Below are positions 57,323 to 64,000 of a stretch of 64,000 bases of DNA, in pieces. The stretch is from Zhihengliuella alba (lineage in GTDB: Bacteria; Actinomycetota; Actinomycetes; Actinomycetales; Micrococcaceae). How positions within the stretch are numbered: position 1 is the first letter of the stretch; each line of letters opens with the position of its first letter. The stretch is taken from NCBI RefSeq assembly GCF_039538765.1, contig NZ_BAABCJ010000002.1:1-64000 (forward strand), in the 5' to 3' direction. The notes below the pieces were generated by a model. The model searched no databases. It had not been told where the DNA came from and saw only the letters and a program-made list of their open reading frames with translations. The position numbers and the translations under genes were made by a program.

Positions 57323-58372
57323 CTAGTCGTCGTCGCCGACGGCCCGGAGAGTCGTCTCCTCCTCGGGCTGCGCCACAACGCCGACACCGAGCTTCTCCTT
57401 GATGCGGCGCTCGATCTCGACCGCCAGATCCGGGTTGTCACGCAGGAAGCGGCGCGCATTCTCCTTGCCCTGCCCCAGCTGGTCGCCGTCGCAGGTGAAC
57501 CAGGCGCCCGACTTCTTGACGATCCCGTGCTCCACGCCCATGTCGATCAGGCTGCCCTCGCGCGAGATGCCGACCCCGTACAGGATGTCGAACTCGGCCT
57601 GCCGGAAGGGGGGCGCCATCTTGTTCTTGACGATCTTGGCACGGGTGCGGTTGCCGACCGGGTTCGTCCCCTCCTTGAGCGTCTCGATCCGTCGGATGTC
57701 GATGCGCACGGAGGCGTAGAACTTCAGGGCCTTGCCGCCCGTGGTGGTCTCCGGGCTGCCGAAGAACACACCGATCTTCTCGCGAAGCTGGTTGATGAAG
57801 ATGGCGGTGGTCTTCGTCTGGCTGAGCCGGCCGGCGATCTTGCGGAGCGCCTGGCTCATCAGCCGAGCCTGGAGGCCGACGTGGCTGTCGCCCATCTCGC
57901 CCTCGATCTCGGCGCGCGGAACGAGTGCGGCGACGGAGTCGATGACCACGACGTCGAGCGAGCCCGAACCGACCAGCATGTCCATGATCTCCAGGGCCTG
58001 CTCACCGGTGTCCGGCTGGGAGACGAGGAGTGCGTCGGTGTCGACACCGAGCTTCTTGGCGTACTCGGGGTCCAGAGCGTGCTCGGCGTCGATGAATGCA
58101 GCGATGCCGCCATTCCGCTGCGCGTTGGCCACGGCGTGAAGCGCGACGGTGGTCTTGCCCGAGGACTCCGGGCCGTAGATCTCGACGACACGTCCCCGCG
58201 GGAGGCCACCGATGCCCAGCGCGACGTCCAGCGCGATGGAGCCGGTCGAGATGGTCTCGATCGGTGCGCGGACGTCGTCGCCCAAGCGCATGATCGAGCC
58301 CTTGCCGTACTGCTTGTCGATCTGCGCGAGAGCGGACTCAAGCGCCTTCTCGCGATCCATTGCTGGTGCCAT
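57323..58372 (-). CDS. recA: Recombinase RecA
   Basis: ATP-dependent strand exchange and LexA co-protease. Walker A GPESSGKTT (67-75), the PEGGYGKGSIM-type start KQYGKGSIMRLGDD, VVIDSVAALVPRAEIEGEM, and L2/DNA loop INQLREKIGVFFGSPETTTG. 349 residues, normal. TGAGGTG precedes ATG 58372. A LexA box lies about 150 nt upstream. Confidence 0.98.
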   Translation of the reverse strand: MAPAMDREKALESALAQIDKQYGKGSIMRLGDDVRAPIETISTGSIALDVALGIGGLPRGRVVEIYGPESSGKTTVALHAVANAQRNGGIAAFIDAEHALDPEYAKKLGVDTDALLVSQPDTGEQALEIMDMLVGSGSLDVVVIDSVAALVPRAEIEGEMGDSHVGLQARLMSQALRKIAGRLSQTKTTAIFINQLREKIGVFFGSPETTTGGKALKFYASVRIDIRRIETLKEGTNPVGNRTRAKIVKNKMAPPFRQAEFDILYGVGISREGSLIDMGVEHGIVKKSGAWFTCDGDQLGQGKENARRFLRDNPDLAVEIERRIKEKLGVGVVAQPEEETTLRAVGDDD

Positions 58373-58509
58373 GATTCACCTCAAGTTGTTCTGGCCTGCG
58401 CGGCGTTTTCCATTGGGCCCCACGCTAGACGCCGTCACCCACAGTATGGGTCCGACGGCCGCGTCCTGTGGAGAAGTCGCGCCGTGGACTGGGAAGTTCA
58501 CTGGACTCA

Positions 58510-58539
58510 AGCCTACCGCCGACCGAACACATTTTCGAA
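58510..58539 (-). promoter_or_regulatory. recA promoter with LexA (SOS) box
   Basis: CCGAACACATTTTCGA (58523-58538) matches the LexA palindrome at 10 of 12 positions. On the minus strand TTCGAA (58539-58534) is an acceptable -35 and TAGGCT (58515-58510) the -10 with an 18-bp spacer, so the SOS box overlaps the promoter. It is about 140 nt before the recA ATG; this leader holds nothing else obvious. Confidence 0.65.
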
Positions 58540-58603
58540 TGCCGGCCGCGGCGTGTCGTCACCCGTGTTCGAACGTGCGGCGTGCGCCGAGCGGCGTCGG
58601 TTC

Positions 58604-58825
58604 TCAGCGCGGTGGCTTGACGTCTCGGCCGAGCCGTCGGGACTGCGGGACCTCCTGCATCTCGCAGATCGCCAGCCAGACCTCGCGGGGATCGCTGCCA
58701 TCCCGCAGGGCCCGGGCAGCCGTCCGACCGCCGAAGCCGGGGAGCACGAGGTCGTCGGCCAGGACGTGGGCGTAGCCTGCCCCGAACTCGTCTTCCATGA
58801 GCCGCCAGAAATCGCTGTTTCGCAC
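58604..58825 (-). CDS. DUF3046-family protein
   Basis: 73 residues, the small protein usually encoded directly before recA in actinobacteria. Family features: RNSDFWRLMEDEFGAGYAHV, LPGFGGRTAARALRDG, DPREVWLAICEMQEVP. No function known. I choose GTG 58825 (MRNSDFW) because the family starts there; an upstream ATG at 58885 would add 20 unlike residues. LexA half-site GTTCGAAC follows at about 58564-58571 but is incomplete. Confidence 0.88.
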   Translation of the reverse strand: MRNSDFWRLMEDEFGAGYAHVLADDLVLPGFGGRTAARALRDGSDPREVWLAICEMQEVPQSRRLGRDVKPPR

Positions 58826-58929
58826 GCGGACATTGTGGCACGCGCCAGGGGCCGCCGATCTCCACGGCAGGGCCGGCGCGGGCACGGCTCGGCCCGCGCC
58901 GGCCCGGCCTGCGCCCTAGGATTGGGGCC

Positions 58930-59397
58930 ATGAGTTCGCACCAGGCCACTCCCGACCGCCACGAGGCCATCAACGCCATGGAGGAGCAGCTCAGCCTCCT
59001 GTGGCGGCGCTCCCGGGCCATCGGCAACAAGGTCGCCCGCAGCGTTCACCCCGACATGGAGCCCGGCGCCTACGGGTTGCTCCGCGCCCTGCAGCGCCGG
59101 GGATCGGTGCGCCTGACCGACCTGGCGGCCGAGATCGGCGTGGGCAAGCCGACCGTCAGCCGGCAGGTCTCGATGCTGGAGACCATCGGCGTCGTCAGCA
59201 AGGAGGTCGATCCGAGCGATGGGCGGGCCCAGACGATCTCGCTCACGGCCGCCGGTGCCGAGCAGCTCGCAGCGGCCCAGCAGGCACGGCGGCAGGTCTT
59301 CCACAGCCTCCTGGAGGACTGGGAGGACGGCGAGCTGGCCGAGTTCGCCGGGCTCCTCGCCAAGCTGAACCGCACCTACCAGAAGGACCAGTGGTGA
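58930..59397 (+). CDS. MarR-family transcriptional regulator
   Basis: 155-residue winged-helix regulator. The DNA-binding part is LTDLAAEIGVGKPTVSRQVS with wing KEVDPSDGRAQTISLT (about 65-115), flanked by dimerisation helices. A -10-like TAGGAT at 58917-58922 would place the transcript start at the ATG itself, suggesting a leaderless mRNA; there is no Shine-Dalgarno sequence. Target genes unknown; convergent with the potassium channel gene. Confidence 0.88.
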   Translation: MSSHQATPDRHEAINAMEEQLSLLWRRSRAIGNKVARSVHPDMEPGAYGLLRALQRRGSVRLTDLAAEIGVGKPTVSRQVSMLETIGVVSKEVDPSDGRAQTISLTAAGAEQLAAAQQARRQVFHSLLEDWEDGELAEFAGLLAKLNRTYQKDQW

Positions 59398-59431
59398 CGG
59401 CGCCCGGGCCCGGTCGGCGCCGCGGCGTCGG

Positions 59432-60298
59432 TCAGATCCGCGCGGTGCTGGCCGCGTAGGCAGCGAAGACGTCGTCGGTGGTCGCGGCGGAGCGGAAGAA
59501 CTCGCTGCGCAGGATCTCGGCGAGCTCGTCGAGCGCATAGGCGAGTCGCCGCTCCCCCAGGCGCACCGCGGGCTCCGGGCGCGGTCGCGCGGCTTGGCGG
59601 ATGCTGAGGGCGCACGGCAGCCCCCGGGCCAGCGAGAGCTCGGTGCGCGCCTCCTGGAAGTAGAACCCCTCGGGATGCTGGGCGAAGTCCACCCGGACAC
59701 GGCCGATCTCGTCGGCCAGCCCCTCGAGCAGCCGCGCGAGGCCGTCCGCGTCGAGGTCGGCGACGGCGTCGGCCGCCCCGGCCGCGTCCAGCCCGGCCAG
59801 CTTGACGGCCAGGGACCGGCGACGGGACAGCGGTGGGTAGATCTGCGTGAACCAGGTGAGTGCGGCCGTCAGGACGGCGAACCCGCTGAGGGCCTCGAGC
59901 GGGGCGACGGCCTGGAGCCACGGGTCCACGGGCACCACGTCTCCGTAGCCCAGCGTGGAGAGGGTCACCACGGACACGTAGACCGCATCGGCGAAGCCGG
60001 AGTAGTCGCTGGGGACGAGACCGCTGCCGACGACGAATCCCTCCGGCAGGTGCGGCAGGTACACCAGCGCCCAGCCCACCGCGATGAGCAGGACCCACAG
60101 GCAGATCACGGCCACCATGGCGACCGGCCCCACCGCCGAGCCGAAGCGGTGCCCGGCCGCCTTGGAGAGCCGCCAGACGCCACGGAGCACGAGCCGGCTC
60201 GTCCGCCCCTGCCCGGACGGCCGGAGCAGCGTCTGGAACATGTCCACGGCCCCGAACAGCACGAGGGCGGCGCCTGCGACCGTGCAGACCAGATCCAT
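59432..60298 (-). CDS. Two-helix potassium channel family protein
   Basis: 288 residues. Membrane segments at about 1-22, 62-85 and 140-160 enclose the selectivity filter TLGYGD in VVTLSTLGYGDVVPVD (TxGYGD, K+ selective). After the last helix a cytosolic C-terminal domain of about 130 residues contains leucine-rich helices but no recognisable RCK/TrkA nucleotide fold. I start at ATG 60298 with GGGAGGAG before it; ATG 60361 would add 21 hydrophobic residues. Gating and physiological role unknown. Confidence 0.85.
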   Translation of the reverse strand: MDLVCTVAGAALVLFGAVDMFQTLLRPSGQGRTSRLVLRGVWRLSKAAGHRFGSAVGPVAMVAVICLWVLLIAVGWALVYLPHLPEGFVVGSGLVPSDYSGFADAVYVSVVTLSTLGYGDVVPVDPWLQAVAPLEALSGFAVLTAALTWFTQIYPPLSRRRSLAVKLAGLDAAGAADAVADLDADGLARLLEGLADEIGRVRVDFAQHPEGFYFQEARTELSLARGLPCALSIRQAARPRPEPAVRLGERRLAYALDELAEILRSEFFRSAATTDDVFAAYAASTARI

Positions 60299-60325
60299 TC
60301 CGTCGGCTCCTCCCGGAGACGCGAG

Positions 60326-60354
60326 CGGCCCTCCCGCTGCGAGCAGGAGGGCCG
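60326..60354 (-). terminator. Hairpin after clgR
   Basis: CGGCCCTCC / GGAGGGCCG (60326-60334 with 60346-60354), a 9-bp stem with 11-nt loop just past the clgR stop and before the potassium channel start. Confidence 0.6.
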
Positions 60355-60375
60355 TCGTCATTGATTCGTGGGGGT

Positions 60376-60711
60376 CTAGGACACCATGGGCTGCGGCGAC
60401 TTCGGCCACTCCGGAGCGAGGTTCTTGCCGAATTCGTTCGTCAGCTCGCTCGGGACCGTGTCCGGCACGCCGACGCCCTCGGCGATGGCGACGCGGTCGC
60501 TGACCTCGCGGAGCATCAGCGCGAGCGGGACGTCGAGCGCACCGCAGATGGACGACAGGAGCTCGGACGACGCTTCCTTCTGGCCGCGTTCGACCTCCGA
60601 CAGGTAGCCCAGGGAGACACGAGCGTTGTGCGACACTTCGCGGAGGGTGCGTCCCTGCCGCTGACGGAAGTCCCGCAGGACCTCGCCGATCTCGTGGCGT
60701 AGGACAACCAT
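60376..60711 (-). CDS. clgR: ClgR-type XRE-family regulator
   Basis: 111-residue helix-turn-helix protein (LRDFRQRQGRTLREVS, ARVSLGYLSEVERGQKEAS), matching ClgR, which activates clp protease and stress genes in actinobacteria. The location after ftsK-pgsA-cinA is the conserved one. ATG 60711 has AAGGAG at a 6-nt spacing. A longer ATG at 60804 (31 more residues, MVKQPITINGVVRW...) also has a Shine-Dalgarno, at 12 nt, so the N-terminus is uncertain. Confidence 0.9.
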   Translation of the reverse strand: MVVLRHEIGEVLRDFRQRQGRTLREVSHNARVSLGYLSEVERGQKEASSELLSSICGALDVPLALMLREVSDRVAIAEGVGVPDTVPSELTNEFGKNLAPEWPKSPQPMVS

Positions 60712-60993
60712 GTTGCGCTCCTTGTGGTCTCGACGATCTTCTTCTGCCGTGCCCACGTCACGCCAACGGACGACGCCGTTGATGGTGATGGGCTGCTTGA
60801 CCATTGGTATTGCCGTTCTCCTTAATAGAAAGCACCGCCGTGCGCGATGTCAGGGGATCCCTGTTCGCTGGAACCCTTCATCCTGTTCAACGGTGCCGCC
60901 GGGAGTTTTGTTCCCGCTGCCTTCACCCTAGCCGCCGCGCAACTCCGACCACCAGTAGACGCACGTCACATGTGGACAACACTGAGGTTGCAG

Positions 60994-61533
60994 TCAGGCA
61001 ACTGTGCGCTTGACGACCCGCTCGGCCAGGGCGGCGAGGGCGGCCTCGCAGGCGGCGCGCCGGATCTCGGGGCGCGTCCCGGACGCATCCAGCTCGACGA
61101 CGCCGCTCGCCTCCGCGTCCGCCCAGCCGATGTAGACGGTGCCCACGGGCTTGCCGTCGTGGGCTGCGGGCCCCGCGACCCCGGTCGTCGAGACCCCGAC
61201 GTCGGCGCCGCAGGCGCGCCGCGCCCCGACGGCCATGCGCCGGGCGACCTCCGGATCGACGCTGCCCCGCTCGGCGAGCAGACCCTCCGGCACATCGAGC
61301 AGTCCCGCCTTGACCTCGTTGTGATAGCTCACCACGCCCCCGCGCAGGACGGCGGAGGAACCCGGGACGTCGGCGATGGCGGCCGCGACGAGGCCCGCGG
61401 TCAGCGATTCCGCGGTCGCGACCGTCAGGCCGCGCTCCGTCCCGGACGCGACGATGGCGGCCGCGAGCCCGGCGCCCTCGTCCGCCGGCACCGCGCCCGG
61501 CACGGCACGGCGTCCGGTGCGGCCGGTACTCAC
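60994..61533 (-). CDS. CinA C-terminal-domain protein (nicotinamide-nucleotide amidase)
   Basis: 179-residue PncC-type amidohydrolase that deamidates NMN in pyridine-nucleotide recycling. Motifs: VATAESLTAGLVAAAI, VVSYHNEVKAGLL, GVSTTGVAGPA and PVGTVYIGWAD. It lacks the N-terminal COG1058 domain of full CinA, as is usual here. GTG 61533 overlaps the pgsA stop (GTGA). The 280 bp to clgR carry a -10-like TAGGGT (near 60925 on the minus strand) but no other clear element. Confidence 0.92.
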   Translation of the reverse strand: MSTGRTGRRAVPGAVPADEGAGLAAAIVASGTERGLTVATAESLTAGLVAAAIADVPGSSAVLRGGVVSYHNEVKAGLLDVPEGLLAERGSVDPEVARRMAVGARRACGADVGVSTTGVAGPAAHDGKPVGTVYIGWADAEASGVVELDASGTRPEIRRAACEAALAALAERVVKRTVA

Positions 61534-62216
61534 GCGGTGTCACCGCCGTCGGGACGGGCGCCCGGCTCCGAACCGGACGTCGCCGCCGCGCGCAGCCGGA
61601 CGGCGTCGACCACGTAGACGATCCCCGTATAGAGCGTGAGCGCCACGGCGATCCACATGATCGCCAGCGCGACGAGACCCAGCCAGGCGACGGTGTGCGC
61701 CACCGGCAGCAGCAGGAGGAAGATGCCCAGGGCCTGGGTCACGGTCTTGAGCTTGCCGCCCTGGGAGGCCGGCATGACCCCGTAGCGGATCACCACGAAC
61801 CGCATGGCGGTGATGCCCCACTCGCGGACCAGGATGATGCCGGTCGCCCACCAGGACAGCTCGCCGTAGAGCGAGAAGAGCACGAGGGCCGCGCCGGTGA
61901 GCAGCTTGTCGGCGATCGGGTCGGCGATCTTCCCGAAGTCCGTGATGAGGCCGCGGCTGCGCGCCAGGTCGCCGTCGAGCTTGTCCGTGTACATCGCCAG
62001 GGCGAACACGCCGGCCGCGGCCCAGCGCCACCCTCCGTACTGCGGATCGCCGCCCGGCGCGTCCAGCACGAAGAGCCAGGCGAACAGGGGCACCATGAGG
62101 ATCCGCAGGACCGTGAGCACGTTGGCGATGTTCAGCGTCGGCACCGGGGCGGGCGCGACGCCGTCGGCGCGGCTCCCCTCGGGTCCTGGGGCGGGGTTCG
62201 AACTGGAGTCTGTCAC
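61530..62216 (-). CDS. pgsA: CDP-diacylglycerol--glycerol-3-phosphate 3-phosphatidyltransferase
   Basis: Membrane enzyme making phosphatidylglycerol phosphate. The CDP-alcohol phosphatidyltransferase signature DG-x2-AR-x8-G-x3-D-x3-D is complete in LDGDLARSRGLITDFGKIADPIADK (core LDGDLAR, then GKIADPIAD). Four to five membrane helices. 228 residues from GTG 62216, including a hydrophilic 28-residue N-terminus. Lies 9 nt after ftsK; overlaps cinA. Confidence 0.95.
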   Translation of the reverse strand: MTDSSSNPAPGPEGSRADGVAPAPVPTLNIANVLTVLRILMVPLFAWLFVLDAPGGDPQYGGWRWAAAGVFALAMYTDKLDGDLARSRGLITDFGKIADPIADKLLTGAALVLFSLYGELSWWATGIILVREWGITAMRFVVIRYGVMPASQGGKLKTVTQALGIFLLLLPVAHTVAWLGLVALAIMWIAVALTLYTGIVYVVDAVRLRAAATSGSEPGARPDGGDTA

Positions 62217-62225
62217 GGGTTCAGG

Positions 62226-64000
62226 CTACCTGCCGGTCAGCTGCCACGCGTCGTCGTCGCCGCCCTCGTCGTCGCCGTCGTAGTAGTCCACGACCTCCGG
62301 GACGCCGGCCTCCTGGTCTGCGAGCACGTCGTTGGAGTACTGCTGGGCACTCGCGTACTCGCGGGTCTCCTCGGTGTGGTTCGCGTTGGCGTTGTCCACG
62401 AGGGCCGCGTCGGCGGCGGAGACGTCGGCGGCCCCGGCCGGGGGCGTCTCCCCCTTGATCGCGGCGAGCACGCCCGGCAGATCGTCCGGCTTGACGAGCA
62501 CGTCGCGGGCCTTCGAGCCCTCCGAGGGCCCGACGACGCCGCGGGACTCGAGCAGGTCCATGAGCCGCCCTGCCTTGGCGAACCCGACGCGCAGCTTGCG
62601 CTGGAGCATCGACGTGGAGCCGAACTGGGTGGTGACGACGAGCTCCGTGGCCTGGAGGAGCACCTCGAGGTCATCGCCGATCTCCTCGTCGATCTGCTTC
62701 TTCGGCGCCTCGACGGCCACGTCCTCGCGGTAGACGGCGGAGAGCTGGCCCTTGACGTGCTCGACGACCCGGTGGATCTCCGACTCCGTCACCCAGGCGC
62801 CCTGGACGCGCATGGGCTTCGAGGCGCCCATCGGCAGGAAGAGGGCGTCACCCTGGCCGAGGAGCTTCTCGGCGCCGGGCTGGTCGAGGACCACGCGGGA
62901 GTCCGTGACGGAGCTCGTCGCGAAGGCCATGCGCGAGGGGACGTTGGCCTTGATCAGGCCCGTGACGACATCGACCGACGGCCGCTGGGTGGCGAGGACC
63001 AGGTGGATGCCGGCGGCGCGGGCGAGCTGGGTGATGCGCACGATCGAGTCCTCGACGTCGCGCGGGGCGACCATCATGAGGTCGGCGAGCTCGTCCACGA
63101 TGACCAGGAGGTAGGGGTACGGGCGCAGGACGCGCTCGCTGCCGGCCGGCGGCGTGACCTTACCGGCGCGCACCGCCTTGTTGAAGTCGTCCAGGTGCTT
63201 GAAGCCGAAGTTCGCCAGGTCGTCGTACCGGGTGTCCATCTCCTTCACGACCCACTGCAGCGCCTCGGCGGCCTTCTTCGGGTTCGTGATGATCGGGGTG
63301 ATCAGGTGCGGCACGCCCTCGTAGGCCGTCAGCTCGACCCGCTTCGGGTCGACCATGACCATGCGCACCTCGTCCGGCGTGGCCCGCATGAGGATGGACG
63401 TGATCATCGAGTTCACGAACGAGGACTTGCCCGCACCGGTGGCTCCGGCCACGAGCATGTGCGGCATCTTCGCCAGGTTCGCCACGACGAACCCGCCCTC
63501 GACGTCCTTGCCAACGCCCATGACCATCGGATGGTCGGTCTTGCGGGCGGCGTTGGAGCGCAGCACGTCGCCGAGGACCACGACCTCCTTGTCCGCGTTC
63601 GGGATCTCGATGCCGATCGCGCTCTTGCCGGGGATCGGCGAGAGGATCCGTACGTCCGAGGACGCGACGGCGTAGGAGATGTTCTTCGAGAGCGCGGTGA
63701 CCTTCTCCACCTTGGTGCCCGGCGAGAGCTCGATCTCGTACCGGGTGACGGTCGGTCCCCGGCTGAACCCGGTGACCTGCGCGTCGACCTTGAACTGGTC
63801 GAGTGTCTGCGTGAGTGCCTCGACGACGGCATCGTTCGCCTCGGAGCGCTCCTTGGCGGGCGGGCCGGGCGGGAGGAACTCGGACGGCGGCAGGGTATAG
63901 GTCACGTCCCCGGCCAGCTGGAGCTGCTCGGTGCGCTGCGGGATCGGCGGCAGCGGCGACTTGGTGATCGGGCGCGTGGCGTTCTCGTGGGCGAGCGCGC
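62226..64000 (-). CDS. ftsK: DNA translocase FtsK (3' part; N-terminus beyond window)
   Basis: Hexameric dsDNA pump that moves chromosome termini at division. The frame is open to the right edge, so only the C-terminal ~590 residues are seen: the alpha/beta motor with Walker A VAGATGAGKSSFVNSM, VMVDPKRVELTAYEGVPHLI, Walker B LLVIVDELADLMM and STQRPS-type ATQRPSVDVVTG, then the winged-helix gamma domain (FGSTSMLQRKLRVGFAKAGR, GSKARDVLV) that reads orienting sequences. The acidic tail ends in YDGDDEGGDDDAW. The membrane N-terminus is not in the window. Confidence 0.95.
   Translation of the reverse strand, partial: ALAHENATRPITKSPLPPIPQRTEQLQLAGDVTYTLPPSEFLPPGPPAKERSEANDAVVEALTQTLDQFKVDAQVTGFSRGPTVTRYEIELSPGTKVEKVTALSKNISYAVASSDVRILSPIPGKSAIGIEIPNADKEVVVLGDVLRSNAARKTDHPMVMGVGKDVEGGFVVANLAKMPHMLVAGATGAGKSSFVNSMITSILMRATPDEVRMVMVDPKRVELTAYEGVPHLITPIITNPKKAAEALQWVVKEMDTRYDDLANFGFKHLDDFNKAVRAGKVTPPAGSERVLRPYPYLLVIVDELADLMMVAPRDVEDSIVRITQLARAAGIHLVLATQRPSVDVVTGLIKANVPSRMAFATSSVTDSRVVLDQPGAEKLLGQGDALFLPMGASKPMRVQGAWVTESEIHRVVEHVKGQLSAVYREDVAVEAPKKQIDEEIGDDLEVLLQATELVVTTQFGSTSMLQRKLRVGFAKAGRLMDLLESRGVVGPSEGSKARDVLVKPDDLPGVLAAIKGETPPAGAADVSAADAALVDNANANHTEETREYASAQQYSNDVLADQEAGVPEVVDYYDGDDEGGDDDAWQLTGR

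Noticed and set aside
58564..58579. Second SOS box before recA (GTTCGAACGTGCGG)
   Set aside because: The half-site TCGAAC is present but the complementary half is absent.
62198..62216. GTTCGAACTGGAGTCTGT near the pgsA start as an SOS box
   Set aside because: Only the left half matches; the right half is far from GTTCGA.

Overview
The window is very GC-rich, densely coded chromosomal DNA of a high-GC Gram-positive bacterium (Actinomycetota). The housekeeping gene order (ftsK-pgsA-cinA-clgR; recA-recX-miaB-miaA-dapF; hflX; lexA next to a LysM gene; hisCBH-priA; infC-rpmI-rplT; pheST; argCJBDFR-argH; tyrS next to an rRNA operon) fits Micrococcaceae (Arthrobacter/Kocuria/Micrococcus relatives). 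The family is inferred from synteny and protein character; genus is not resolvable by eye. No prophage, insertion sequence, CRISPR array or tRNA gene was seen.

Layout. 1-0.5 kb: promoter and leader of an rRNA operon that runs leftward off the window. 0.5-7.0 kb (minus): tyrS, a HelD-type RNA polymerase-recycling motor, apt, a 3-methyladenine glycosylase and argH. 7.1-13.4 kb (minus): the argCJBDFR operon, a nearly complete ornithine/arginine pathway with ArgR-box-like sites before argC and before argH; argG is absent. 13.5-20.5 kb: a quinone oxidoreductase, then the most unusual locus: a 1296-residue single-module peptide synthetase with the layout of epsilon-poly-L-lysine synthetase (A-T, six membrane helices, three C-terminal soluble domains), a translationally coupled M1 aminopeptidase, and a convergent Sfp-type phosphopantetheinyl transferase. 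20.5-32.7 kb: YbaK deacylase, a MerR regulator with a divergent membrane protein, pheST, pcp, an SOS-box radical SAM protein, transporters, a Nudix hydrolase and a TrmH-family methyltransferase. 32.8-34.6 kb: infC-rpmI-rplT, with an ATC start on infC, an attenuator before it, and an L20 carrying an extra C-terminal domain. 34.9-43 kb: DUF1844, SseB-like, hutR-hutUIH and convergent hutG. 43-46.6 kb: priA, a small membrane protein, hisH, hisB, hisC. 46.7-58.8 kb: SOS and tRNA-modification block (LysM/lexA divergent pair, DinG-type helicase, hflX, dapF-miaA-miaB-recX-recA). 58.9-64 kb: MarR, a potassium channel, clgR, cinA, pgsA and the 3' part of ftsK.

Regulatory logic visible in the DNA: ArgR sites control arginine synthesis; HutR sites resembling the corynebacterial consensus flank hutR and precede hutU; LexA-type boxes lie before lexA, the LysM gene, recA and the radical SAM gene, outlining a local SOS regulon of DNA repair plus division arrest; strong hairpins separate most convergent transcription units.
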